From Thermococcus argininiproducens (GTDB lineage: Archaea; Methanobacteriota_B; Thermococci; Thermococcales; Thermococcaceae): a DNA stretch of 64,000 nucleotides. A program made the translations under genes and the position numbers. This document shows positions 1 to 8,692 of this stretch, one piece after another. Location of the stretch: the NCBI RefSeq assembly GCF_023746595.1, contig NZ_CP080572.1:921890-985889 (forward strand), written 5' to 3'. Each line of letters begins with the position of its first letter. Position 1 is the stretch's first letter. The notes beneath the pieces are model-generated. The model ran no database searches. It saw nothing but the letters and a program-made list of their open reading frames with translations, and was not told where the DNA came from.

Positions 1-819
1 AAATATATAGTTTCAACTAGTATCGCATGGTTTTTAGGTTTGATTTGGTTAATACCATTCATAGGGGTGTTAATGGCTTCAATAAGGCCTTATACAGAAA
101 TTGTAGGTGGATGGTGGCACTTTAGTCCATTTACTATAACTCTAAAGAATTTCGTTAATGCTTTTAATCATCCAATGTTTCCTATAAGTGAAGGTCTAAA
201 GAATTCTCTGATAATAGCAATTCCATCAACAATTATACCTCTTTTAGTGGCTGCATTGGCTGCATACGCTTTTGCAAGATACAGTTTTCCTATAAAACAC
301 TATCTTTTTGCTTTTATAATTTTCTTAATGGCCTTACCTCAGCAGATGACCATAGTGCCATTGTACTTCCTTCTTAGGAATCTCCATCTGTTAAACAAAT
401 TCCAAGGGTTAATACTTGTGCATTCAGCTTGGGGGTTGGCATGGATAATATTTTTCATGAGAAATTACTTTTCAATGCTTCCAACAGATGTTGAAGAAGC
501 TGCAAAGATAGATGGGGCCTCTGATTTTAAGATATTTTATAAAATAGTTCTTCCAATGGCACTACCAGGACTAATTTCGGCAGCAATACTCCAATTCACA
601 TGGGTTTGGAGCGACTTCTTCCTTGCTTTAGTCTTCTTACAGAATCCGGAAAAATACGTAGCTACACAAAGACTTCCATTACTTAGAGGACAGTATTTTG
701 TTGATTGGGGGGTATTAACAGCTGCATCAATCATGGTCTTACTCGTCCCATTGCTTGTGTATGCACTTTTCCAAAAGTATTACATAAGTGGTATGATAGG
801 ATGGTCAACAGAAAAGTGA
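1..819 (+). CDS. malG: MalG, trehalose/maltose ABC transporter inner-membrane permease (5' truncated by window edge)
   Basis: The reading frame is open to base 1, so the true start lies outside the window; 272 codons are visible. It is one of the two membrane subunits of the binding-protein-dependent trehalose/maltose importer. Hydrophobic segments fill the chain, and the cytoplasmic EAA loop that contacts the ATPase is seen as EEAAKIDGASDFKIF, about residues 155-170 of the visible part, followed by VLPMALPG. It is directly followed by treT, trmB and malK, the order known from Thermococcus litoralis and Pyrococcus furiosus. malE and malF should lie just upstream, outside the window. Confidence 0.95.
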   Translation, partial: KYIVSTSIAWFLGLIWLIPFIGVLMASIRPYTEIVGGWWHFSPFTITLKNFVNAFNHPMFPISEGLKNSLIIAIPSTIIPLLVAALAAYAFARYSFPIKHYLFAFIIFLMALPQQMTIVPLYFLLRNLHLLNKFQGLILVHSAWGLAWIIFFMRNYFSMLPTDVEEAAKIDGASDFKIFYKIVLPMALPGLISAAILQFTWVWSDFFLALVFLQNPEKYVATQRLPLLRGQYFVDWGVLTAASIMVLLVPLLVYALFQKYYISGMIGWSTEK

Positions 820-834
820 AAGGAGGGATGAAAA

Positions 835-2073
835 ATGTTTGAAGTGACAAAATTTGGAGGAGAAGGAAAGAGGCTTGAAGACTATGTAGAAATAATAGGT
901 GAAAAAGCTTTATATGAGCTTAAAGAGAAGGCAGAAAATCTCAAAGGCAAAAGCTTTGTTCATGTTAACTCCACTTCCTTTGGTGGAGGTGTTGCGGAAA
1001 TTTTGCATAATCTGGTTCCGTTAATGAGGAACATTGGACTTGATACAAAATGGTTTGTTATTGAGGGAACGAATGAGTTTTTTAATGTCACAAAGAGCTT
1101 TCATAATGCTCTTCAAGGAAACAAAGACCTCAGGCTAACTGAGGATATGAAATCTTTATACATAGAAATCAACAAAAGGAATGCTCAAGAGTTTGATCCT
1201 AGTGCTTTTGATTATCTCCTAATACACGACCCTCAACCAGCACCATTAATAGAGTTCTATGAGAAAAAACAACCCTGGATATGGAGATGTCACATTGACT
1301 TAAGCGATCCCAATATGCAATTCTGGAAGTTTTTAAGAGGGTTTGTGGAAAAATACGATCGTTATATATTTCATATGGAAGAATATGTTCGAGAGGATTT
1401 GGAAAAGGAAAAAGTAGTCATAATGCCTCCCTCAATTGATCCCCTTAGTGAAAAGAATAAAGAGTTAAGCGAAAATGAGATTCTAAAAACTCTCGAAAAA
1501 TTTGATGTGGACCCAGATAGACCAATATTGACTCAAGTGGCTCGTTTTGATCCCTGGAAAGGCGTTTTTGATGTCATTGATGTCTATAGAAAAGTTAAAG
1601 AGAAAATACCTGATGTACAGCTTTTACTGGTTGGAGTAATGGCTCATGATGACCCAGAAGGGTGGATATACTTTGAAAAAACTCTAAGAAAAATAGGGGA
1701 GGACTACGATGTCAAGGTGCTTACGAATCTCACTGGAGTTCATGCAAGGGAAGTAAATGTTTTTCAACGAGCAAGTGACATAATCTTGCAGATGTCCATA
1801 AGGGAGGGATTTGGTCTAACAATTACAGAAGCGATGTGGAAGGAGAAGCCAGTGATTGGAAGAGCAGTTGGAGGGATAAGACTTCAAATAGTCGATGGTG
1901 AAACAGGATTCCTTGTAAAGGATATTAATGAGGCTGTTGAAAAATCGATTTATCTTCTTAGACATCCAGAAGTAGCTAAGACTATGGGAGAAAAGGCAAA
2001 GAAGAGGGTTAAAGAAAACTTCATTATAACAAAACATCTTGAGAGATACCTTGATATCCTAAACTCTTTTTAA
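835..2073 (+). CDS. treT: TreT, trehalose glycosyltransferring synthase (GT4)
   Basis: A GT4, GT-B fold enzyme that reversibly forms trehalose from NDP-glucose and glucose; in Thermococcales it mainly cleaves imported trehalose. The 412-residue length fits the family. The N-terminal half has the VHVNSTSFGGGVAEIL motif of the acceptor domain (about residues 42-57). The C-terminal half has SIREGFGLTITEAMW (about 320-335), the nucleotide-sugar motif with its conserved Glu. The start ATG sits behind AAAGGAGGG. It lies 15 bases after malG, so it is very likely co-transcribed with the importer that supplies its substrate. Confidence 0.95.
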   Translation: MFEVTKFGGEGKRLEDYVEIIGEKALYELKEKAENLKGKSFVHVNSTSFGGGVAEILHNLVPLMRNIGLDTKWFVIEGTNEFFNVTKSFHNALQGNKDLRLTEDMKSLYIEINKRNAQEFDPSAFDYLLIHDPQPAPLIEFYEKKQPWIWRCHIDLSDPNMQFWKFLRGFVEKYDRYIFHMEEYVREDLEKEKVVIMPPSIDPLSEKNKELSENEILKTLEKFDVDPDRPILTQVARFDPWKGVFDVIDVYRKVKEKIPDVQLLLVGVMAHDDPEGWIYFEKTLRKIGEDYDVKVLTNLTGVHAREVNVFQRASDIILQMSIREGFGLTITEAMWKEKPVIGRAVGGIRLQIVDGETGFLVKDINEAVEKSIYLLRHPEVAKTMGEKAKKRVKENFIITKHLERYLDILNSF

Positions 2074-2103
2074 CTTGACTCTTAATATTTTTAGGTGACG
2101 AAA

Positions 2104-3120
2104 ATGGAGATACATCCTGAAATCTTACATGCGTTGAGTGAAATTGGATTTACAAAATATGAAATCTTGACTTACTGGACACTCCTTGTTCATGGCCCAA
2201 GTACTGCGAAGGAGATTTCTTCCAAAAGCGGTATTCCTTACAATAGGGTTTATGACACTATTTCATCTCTTAAAATTAGAGGCTTCGTAACTGAGATCGA
2301 AGGAACTCCTAAAGTTTATGCGGCATATTCTCCAAGAATAGCCTTTTTTAGGTTCAAGAAAGAACTTGAGAGTATAATGGAGAAACTAGAAAGTGAGCTT
2401 AAAAAGTTCAAACGTGAGGAACAGAGACCAGCAATATGGAGGAGTCAGAGCTTTGAAGAAGCTCTTGAGATGTTCAGAGAAACTCTCAAATCAGCAAAAA
2501 ATGAAGTTATAGTAGTGACTCCTAGTGAGTTTTTTGAAGATATACAAGAAGAACTATTAAAAACCCTTGAAAAAGGAGTAACAGTATCTCTTTATATTGA
2601 TAGAATACCTAACCTCTTGGAATTTGAAGGAGCAGGAAACCTCTTTGTTCGACAGTTTTATAAATTAAACCATTTGATTGGTATGTCTGATGGCAAAGAA
2701 GTGGTTAATATTCAAAATGTGAGTTTTAGACCAAGTTTTCCACCAAGCTTTAAAGCTACCTATCCGGAGGTAATATTCTCCCAGTATAGCCTCATAATTG
2801 AGATTTTCAAGGAGTCTTCATTAGAGAGGGAGTACATAGCTAATCCACAGGATATCAGATTCTTTGCAATGTTCCATGCTTCAGACTTTGTTAAGAGACA
2901 TATAGACTCTACTCCTATAATGGCAGAGATTATCGGCAGAAACGTAAAAACTGGTGAAATAGAGAACATCTATGGGAATGTCGTAGGATATACACTATCT
3001 TTTAGAAAAGCTGTTAGCAATATTCATTTGGAGACGGAAAAGGGTATAGTAAAAGTAGGAGGTATCTTTGCTGTCATTGAAGATTATGAAAGCACGGACA
3101 TAAAATTTATGATAGGGTGA
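2104..3120 (+). CDS. trmB: TrmB, sugar-sensing transcriptional regulator
   Basis: Repressor of the trehalose/maltose operon. An N-terminal winged helix (about residues 1-85, with [20 protein letters not shown]) binds DNA, and the C-terminal TrmB domain binds maltose, trehalose or other sugars. The frame extends 3 codons up to a GTG at 2095, but that GTG is itself part of the GGTGA Shine-Dalgarno. ATG 2104 sits 5 bases behind it and gives 338 residues beginning MEIHPE, matching my memory of the T. litoralis protein. It lies between treT and malK, the classical position. Its operator would be upstream of malE, outside the window. Confidence 0.93.
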   Translation: MEIHPEILHALSEIGFTKYEILTYWTLLVHGPSTAKEISSKSGIPYNRVYDTISSLKIRGFVTEIEGTPKVYAAYSPRIAFFRFKKELESIMEKLESELKKFKREEQRPAIWRSQSFEEALEMFRETLKSAKNEVIVVTPSEFFEDIQEELLKTLEKGVTVSLYIDRIPNLLEFEGAGNLFVRQFYKLNHLIGMSDGKEVVNIQNVSFRPSFPPSFKATYPEVIFSQYSLIIEIFKESSLEREYIANPQDIRFFAMFHASDFVKRHIDSTPIMAEIIGRNVKTGEIENIYGNVVGYTLSFRKAVSNIHLETEKGIVKVGGIFAVIEDYESTDIKFMIG

Positions 3121-3125
3121 GTTGA

Positions 3126-4244
3126 ATGGCAGAGGTAAAACTCATTGGCGTATGGAAGAAGTTTGAAGACGTTGTGGCTGTTAGGGACATAAATCTGGAA
3201 GTTAGAGATGGGGAGTTTGTAATACTCTTAGGTCCAAGCGGTTGTGGTAAGACAACAACGCTTAGAATGATTTCAGGTCTTGAAGAACCTACTAAGGGAA
3301 AGATATACATTGGTGAAAAACTCGTGGCTGATTCAGAGAAGGGTATTTTTATTCCTCCTAAAGATAGGGATATTGCAATGGTTTTTCAAAGCTATGCATT
3401 ATATCCTCATATGACTGTTTACGATAACATTGCCTTTCCATTAAAGTTGAGAAAGATTCCTAAGCAGGAAATTGATGAACGTGTAAGAGAAGTTGCTGAG
3501 ATGCTGGGATTAACAGAGTTGCTCAAGAGAAAACCAAGAGAGCTCTCTGGTGGTCAAAGACAGAGAGTGGCTTTAGGAAGGGCTATTGTAAGAAGGCCTC
3601 AGGTATTCCTTATGGATGAACCTCTCTCAAATCTTGATGCAAAGCTTAGGGTCAGGATGAGAGCAGAGTTAAAGAAATTGCAACGTCAACTTGGAGTGAC
3701 TACTATTTACGTGACTCATGATCAAGTTGAGGCCATGACAATGGGAGATAAAATTGCTGTTATGAACAATGGTGCTCTGCATCAAGTGGGCACTCCAACT
3801 GAAATTTATAATAAACCTGCAAATATGTTTGTTGCTGGGTTTATAGGTTCTCCACCAATGAACTTTTTAGAGGCTACCGTAAGTGAGGATGGATTTGTAG
3901 ACTTTGGAGCATTTAGACTCAAACTATTAGATGACATGTTTGAGTTGATTCAAGAGGAAGGCTATGTTGGTAAAAGCGTTATATTTGGCATAAGGCCGGA
4001 AGATATCTATGATGCGCTATTTGCACAAGTGAAGGTTCCAGGAGAGAACATGGCCAAGGTTTTTGTAGACATTATAGAAAATCTAGGGGGAGAAAAGATT
4101 GTTCACTTAAAAGCTGATGATTTGATGTTTATTGCTAAATTCCCACCTGAATCTTTAGTCAAAGAGGGACAAGAGATCGATATTGTTTTTGATATGAAGA
4201 AGATTCACATATTTGATAAAACAACACAAAAGGTAGTACTTTAA
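3126..4244 (+). CDS. malK: MalK, trehalose/maltose ABC transporter ATPase
   Basis: ATP-hydrolysing subunit that drives MalFG. Visible motifs: Walker A GPSGCGKTT (about residues 36-44), Q-loop FQSYALYPH (about 88-96), signature LSGGQRQRV (about 140-148), Walker B VFLMDEP followed by the D-loop SNLD (about 160-170), and switch His in VTHDQ (about 198). The last 130 residues form the OB-like regulatory (TOBE) domain typical of MalK/UgpC, with FGIRPEDIYD. Its 372 residues fit the family. It starts 5 bases after trmB and probably ends the operon; a T-rich stretch follows. Confidence 0.95.
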   Translation: MAEVKLIGVWKKFEDVVAVRDINLEVRDGEFVILLGPSGCGKTTTLRMISGLEEPTKGKIYIGEKLVADSEKGIFIPPKDRDIAMVFQSYALYPHMTVYDNIAFPLKLRKIPKQEIDERVREVAEMLGLTELLKRKPRELSGGQRQRVALGRAIVRRPQVFLMDEPLSNLDAKLRVRMRAELKKLQRQLGVTTIYVTHDQVEAMTMGDKIAVMNNGALHQVGTPTEIYNKPANMFVAGFIGSPPMNFLEATVSEDGFVDFGAFRLKLLDDMFELIQEEGYVGKSVIFGIRPEDIYDALFAQVKVPGENMAKVFVDIIENLGGEKIVHLKADDLMFIAKFPPESLVKEGQEIDIVFDMKKIHIFDKTTQKVVL

Positions 4245-4260
4245 GATTTTTTTCTTTCCT
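4245..4260 (+). terminator. T-rich stretch after malK, probable archaeal terminator
   Basis: Seven consecutive T followed by CTTTCCTT come directly after the malK stop, in a 64-base gap. Archaeal intrinsic termination needs only an oligo-T stretch, so this is a plausible end of the mal/tre transcript. No stem-loop is seen. Confidence 0.45.
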
Positions 4261-4308
4261 TAAATTTTAAAAACAGTTCATGCTTATCTGGGCATAAGGT
4301 GATGTGGT

Positions 4309-5793
4309 ATGCTTGCCGTTGTAACCTTTACAGACCCACGAAAGACGTCTCTTTCCATAGAAAGAGAAAATGCTCTTCTTGAGAAACACAAAAAACTTGT
4401 AAAAGACTTGGAAGATTCTGGATTTAGGGTTTTTGATGTTAATAGAGCTCTTGGAAAATATGAATCCTTGAAAAATGGTAAAAACTTCGGAATAGATGAT
4501 AAAGATGAAGTAATTAGAGCCTCTGAACTTATAGGATCCCAGCACATCAGTGGCATTATTCTTGGTCTATGGCATTGGACTGAGAGCAATCTTGTAACTC
4601 TCTTAGCAAAAGAAACAAATAAACCACTTCTTTTATATACCGATGATGATCCAGCGTGGGCTGGAACTACTTGCATAACATCTGTTGGTGCCTCTCTTTG
4701 GGAAAGTAATGTAAATTACTATGCTTTGCACCATACAAGGCTTAAGGGCAATGTTGAAAAAGTAAAAGCCTGGGCAAGGGCTGTTGAGGCCATTTCGAAG
4801 CTTTCTAGAAAATCTTTACTTTTGTGGGGGGCTCCATATACCCTTGGAATGGAGCATCTTATGGATGATCTCCCAAGGCTGAAACGGTTCGTTGGGGACT
4901 TTCTTCTTTTTGATCAATATCTTATAATTAAAAAGGCGGATTCAATGTTCAGTGATGAGAAAGAAAGGATTCGTGTTGAGGAGTTTTTTGATTGGATCCA
5001 CAAAAACATGGATATTAAATACGATGACACAATGTTAACACCAGAAGTCTTAAGGAGACAAATAGCAATATATCTAGCGGCTAAGGATATATGGGAGGAA
5101 TATAAAGGAGAAACTGCTGCAGTCTCTATAAAATGCCAGCCAGAACTAAGCGAAGTTTATGGTGTTACAGCTTGTCTAATTCCAGCACTCTTCCCATTCA
5201 ATAGAGATGCAAAGGGTGAAAAACCGGTTATTCCAGCCACGTGCGAGGGGGACATAAAAGGAACAATAAGCTCGGCTTTGCTTTTCTACTTAAGTGGGAA
5301 GCCACCTCTCTTTGGTGACATAAAATATGTTGATGATGATGTTGTACTAGTAGCTAATTGTGGAGCCTCCTCTCTATACTATGCAGATCTTAGTGAAGAG
5401 CCTGAGAAAAACTTGAAAGCTACTACTATTCAGCCTCAATGTCAAGGTGCAAGTGGGGGGGCCTTAACATATAGAACTCCATCAACACTATTAACTTTTG
5501 CAAGACTCATAAGAAAAGCAGGGGAATACTATCTTCTCTACTTCATTGGAGAAAGTCTTGAAATAACTGATGAAATGGAGTCAAAGCTACGGTGGGGAAA
5601 ACAATGGCCGCATACAGCCATAAAGAATCCTCTCGACAAAGAGAAGTTCTTGAATGTTATGGGTGCAAACCATCTCTCTGCAGTTCCAGGGGATTTTAAG
5701 AGTGAAATAGAATTTGTGGCAAAACTTTGGGGGGTTAAGGCTATAGATCTAGGGAATGAAAGGGATGTGGAGTTGTTTTTGCAGTCTCTCTGA
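4309..5793 (+). CDS. L-fucose/L-arabinose isomerase-like protein (COG2407 type)
   Basis: A 494-residue soluble protein whose C-terminal half resembles the L-fucose isomerase family. The TCEGDIKGT stretch (about residues 305-313), followed by GKPPLFGDI and VLVANCGASS, has the same layout as the family's ACESD...GEPVFF...HCG region, which holds metal and sugar ligands. Substrate unknown; aldose-ketose isomerisation is a family inference. The start ATG is preceded by AAGGTGATG. It opens a same-strand run with a debranching enzyme and a GH130-like enzyme, which suggests glucan or oligosaccharide handling. A shorter relative is encoded at 17563-18759. Confidence 0.65.
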   Translation: MLAVVTFTDPRKTSLSIERENALLEKHKKLVKDLEDSGFRVFDVNRALGKYESLKNGKNFGIDDKDEVIRASELIGSQHISGIILGLWHWTESNLVTLLAKETNKPLLLYTDDDPAWAGTTCITSVGASLWESNVNYYALHHTRLKGNVEKVKAWARAVEAISKLSRKSLLLWGAPYTLGMEHLMDDLPRLKRFVGDFLLFDQYLIIKKADSMFSDEKERIRVEEFFDWIHKNMDIKYDDTMLTPEVLRRQIAIYLAAKDIWEEYKGETAAVSIKCQPELSEVYGVTACLIPALFPFNRDAKGEKPVIPATCEGDIKGTISSALLFYLSGKPPLFGDIKYVDDDVVLVANCGASSLYYADLSEEPEKNLKATTIQPQCQGASGGALTYRTPSTLLTFARLIRKAGEYYLLYFIGESLEITDEMESKLRWGKQWPHTAIKNPLDKEKFLNVMGANHLSAVPGDFKSEIEFVAKLWGVKAIDLGNERDVELFLQSL

Positions 5794-5814
5794 TTTTAAT
5801 TTTGAGGTGATAGG

Positions 5815-7728
5815 ATGTCAGTTATTTTATCTTACAATGGAGCTTTTGTGGTTACCAGAGAAAATGGGGATATGAAAGGAACCTATGATGGCTTTTACAT
5901 CTTTGATACACGCTTTTTGAGGGGAGTTAGACTCAAGTTAAATCATCATAGTGTGCTTATTGGGGCTGCTCAGGAAGGTCCAAGAAAAGCGTATTCTCAT
6001 TTTTCAATAGGGGACAGAGCAGTTTTACTGAGAAAAAGAGAGATAAGAGATGATTGGACTTATAGGGAGGAATTTCAGCTATATAACACATCAAGAGAGA
6101 TCATAGAGCTTAGGATAGAGTACACATTTAAGGTTCCCATTGAGGATGTCTTTGAGGTTAGAAAATTTGGGGGGGAGAAAATAAAACGACGAGTCAAACG
6201 ATCTTTCAAAGAGGAAAGCGAGTATCTCTATTTGGGAAAGGATAAAATTGAGAGAAATTTAAAACTAAGAACGAATCTTCGAAGAGAAAAGAACATGTTA
6301 TTTGCTGAAGTGACTTTAGAACCTCTTCAGAAGGAGATTTTCTATGTTGAGTTTTCTCCTCGAATCTCAAGAGATCGGTTAGATGTTTTTCTTACTGAAA
6401 AAAGTCTTAACTTGCCTAATGTAGTCTCTACAAACATGACTTGGTTGGATAGGGTCTTTGAAAGGGCAGTAGAGGATTTGGTTGCTTTAACAGCATACAC
6501 AAACCATGGCATGGTTCCATTTGCAGGGATCCCTTACTATGCTTGCCCATTTGGAAGAGACAGTATCATAACTTCTTGGTTCTTACTTCCATATTATCCC
6601 CAATATGCCCAAGGCACATTAAGGTTCTTTGCAAAGATCCAAGGAAAGAAGTTTGATCCACTTAATGAAGAAGAACCTGGTAAGATCCCTCATGAATTTC
6701 GTTTTGGAGAGCTTTCTCATGCAAAGAGAATTCCCTTTGCCCCTTACTATGGAACTGTAGATGCCACCCCACTTTACATCATCCTTGCTTCAGAATATCT
6801 ACAGTGGAGTGGAGATAAGGACCTCATAGAAAAGCTTAAACCTAATTTAACAGCTGCTGTTGAGTGGATTCTGAGAAAACTAGAGGAGGGAGGAGGGTAT
6901 ATAAGATATAAGGCAGGGATGTTAGCAAATCAAGGATGGAAGGACTCAAAGGAGGGGATCCCTACTGAAAAAGGTCTTCCAACAAAGCATCCTATTGCCT
7001 TGGTTGAAGTTCAAGGGTATGCCTACAAAGCTCTAAGAGATGCTGCTTTACTTGAACTTACTTTCCTTGATTCAAAGATGCTCGAAAGAGAAGCTAAAAA
7101 ATTAAAGAAACGCTTTAATAAAGACTTTTGGACTGGGAACTTCTATGCTTTGGCTTTAGATGGTGAAAATAACCCATCTAAAGTCGTATCTTCAAACGTA
7201 GGCCATCTATTGTTCACTGGCATAGCTAAGTATGAAAAGGAGATATCTGAAAGACTATTCGAAGAGGATATGTTTTCTGGATGGGGCATTAGAACTTTAA
7301 GTTCAAAAGAAGAGGCCTATAATCCATTCAGTTATCATAATGGGAGTATATGGCCTCACGACAATGCAATAATAGCTCTTGGACTTTCCTTGAGAAGAGA
7401 AAAAGAAAAGGTGAGAATACTTTCTGAGGCCGTGCTTAAAGCTGCAAAGCTTCTTCCCAATGCTCAACTCCCTGAGCTTTATAGCGGGCTTGACAGTGAG
7501 TACCCTCTCCTTTGTCCACGGGCAAATGCTCCTCAAGCTTGGAGTGCAGCAAGTGTTTTTGCATTTCTTACAGCGTTATTGGGTCTAAGAGTGGATGAAA
7601 AGCTCATTGTAGATCCCTCTTTGCCAGAGGGTATTAGAATCACTACTCGGGTCATATTTAGAGGGAAGTCGCACTGGATTAAAGCTAAGGATAAGGAGGT
7701 TGTTAGACTTGAAGGGAGAATCTTTTGA
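5815..7728 (+). CDS. Amylo-alpha-1,6-glucosidase / glycogen debranching-type enzyme
   Basis: A 637-residue two-domain protein. The N-terminal part (about 1-200, with GTYDGFYIFDTRFLRG) looks like the GDE N-terminal beta domain. The remainder is an (alpha/alpha)6 barrel with FGRDSIITSWFLLPYYP (about 245-261) and YHNGSIWPHDNAIIALGL (about 507-524), characteristic of the amylo-1,6-glucosidase family (COG3408). It should cleave alpha-1,6 branch stubs of glycogen or dextrins in the cytoplasm, as no signal peptide is present. GGTGATAGG precedes the ATG. The gene is 21 bases after the COG2407 gene and overlaps the next one. Confidence 0.82.
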   Translation: MSVILSYNGAFVVTRENGDMKGTYDGFYIFDTRFLRGVRLKLNHHSVLIGAAQEGPRKAYSHFSIGDRAVLLRKREIRDDWTYREEFQLYNTSREIIELRIEYTFKVPIEDVFEVRKFGGEKIKRRVKRSFKEESEYLYLGKDKIERNLKLRTNLRREKNMLFAEVTLEPLQKEIFYVEFSPRISRDRLDVFLTEKSLNLPNVVSTNMTWLDRVFERAVEDLVALTAYTNHGMVPFAGIPYYACPFGRDSIITSWFLLPYYPQYAQGTLRFFAKIQGKKFDPLNEEEPGKIPHEFRFGELSHAKRIPFAPYYGTVDATPLYIILASEYLQWSGDKDLIEKLKPNLTAAVEWILRKLEEGGGYIRYKAGMLANQGWKDSKEGIPTEKGLPTKHPIALVEVQGYAYKALRDAALLELTFLDSKMLEREAKKLKKRFNKDFWTGNFYALALDGENNPSKVVSSNVGHLLFTGIAKYEKEISERLFEEDMFSGWGIRTLSSKEEAYNPFSYHNGSIWPHDNAIIALGLSLRREKEKVRILSEAVLKAAKLLPNAQLPELYSGLDSEYPLLCPRANAPQAWSAASVFAFLTALLGLRVDEKLIVDPSLPEGIRITTRVIFRGKSHWIKAKDKEVVRLEGRIF

Positions 7729-8668
7729 GAAACTGTTTAGAATTGAGGGAAGGAACATCCTAGTGGAACCACCTGAAAAACTTCCACGACCAATTATCTC
7801 ACCTTCAGAGGAAGGTTTTGATTCAAGGAATACATACAACCCAGCTGTTATCAAGGAGAGAGATAGTATTGTGATGCTATACAGGGCCGAGTCCAAAGAT
7901 GACAAGATTACAGGCAGGATTGGACTTGCAATAAGCGAAGATGGAATTAACTTCTTACAACATCCCGAACCTGTCATAGAGCCCGAATACAAATGGGAAA
8001 GTGCAGGAGTAGAAGATCCTCGAGTTGTAAAAGTTGGAAAGACATATTACATGACCTATACAGGTTATGATAGAAAAACTGCCAGATTATGCTTGGCTAC
8101 ATCAAAGAACCTCTTAACATGGAAGAAACATGGGCCGATATTTGGAGATTTCAAATATGAGAAAAACAATATTGAAGGGTGGACAAAAAGTGGATCAATA
8201 CTGCCTGAGAAGCTTAGAGATGGAGAGTTTAGAGGTAAGTATATTATGTATTTTGGAGATTCCCACATTTGGATGGGAGTTTCAAAAGACTTAATAAACT
8301 GGGAATACATAGAGGAGCCAGTTCTTTCTCCTAGAAAAGAAAATTTTGATAATGTTTTAGTAGAACCAGGCCCGCCCTTAGTTTCTATGGATGAAAAAAT
8401 ACTCTTGATATACAATAGTGCTGGCAAAGAAGAAGGAACATTAAAGTACAGAGTTGGGGCAGCGATCTTTAGTAAGGATGATCCAAGAGAGGTTATTGCA
8501 CGAACTGAGAATCCTATAATGCTTCCAGAGTATGAATGGGAGATATGGGGTTATGTTAATAATGTGGTTTTCCTAGAAGGCATGGTTGAACATGATGGAA
8601 AAATCCTCCTCTACTATGGGGGAGCTGATAGATACATAGGTTTGGCATATTGGACAACAGACTTATAA
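7709..8668 (+). CDS. GH130-like glycosidase/glycoside phosphorylase
   Basis: A 319-residue five-bladed beta-propeller protein resembling GH130 (COG2152), a family of beta-mannoside phosphorylases and mannosidases. Typical pieces are TYNPAVIKERDSIVMLYRAE, GVEDPRVV, WTKSGSILP, LVEPGPPLV and YEWEIWGYVNNVVF. The exact reaction cannot be read from sequence. The start is probably TTG 7709, 8 bases behind AAGGAGGT at 7693-7700; the frame also has a TTG at 7700, but that overlaps the SD. The gene starts inside the 3' end of the debranching gene (20-base overlap), so the two are translationally coupled. Confidence 0.78.
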   Translation: MKGESFEKLFRIEGRNILVEPPEKLPRPIISPSEEGFDSRNTYNPAVIKERDSIVMLYRAESKDDKITGRIGLAISEDGINFLQHPEPVIEPEYKWESAGVEDPRVVKVGKTYYMTYTGYDRKTARLCLATSKNLLTWKKHGPIFGDFKYEKNNIEGWTKSGSILPEKLRDGEFRGKYIMYFGDSHIWMGVSKDLINWEYIEEPVLSPRKENFDNVLVEPGPPLVSMDEKILLIYNSAGKEEGTLKYRVGAAIFSKDDPREVIARTENPIMLPEYEWEIWGYVNNVVFLEGMVEHDGKILLYYGGADRYIGLAYWTTDL

Positions 8669-8692
8669 AATACTATAACTCACTAAAACACG

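Noticed and set aside
4284..4676. 130-codon minus-strand frame under the COG2407 gene
   Set aside because: Antisense shadow without SD or family similarity.
4245..5830. Thermococcales glycolytic motif (TATCAC-N5-GTGATA) ahead of the sugar genes
   Set aside because: Not seen in the gaps before 4309 or 5815.
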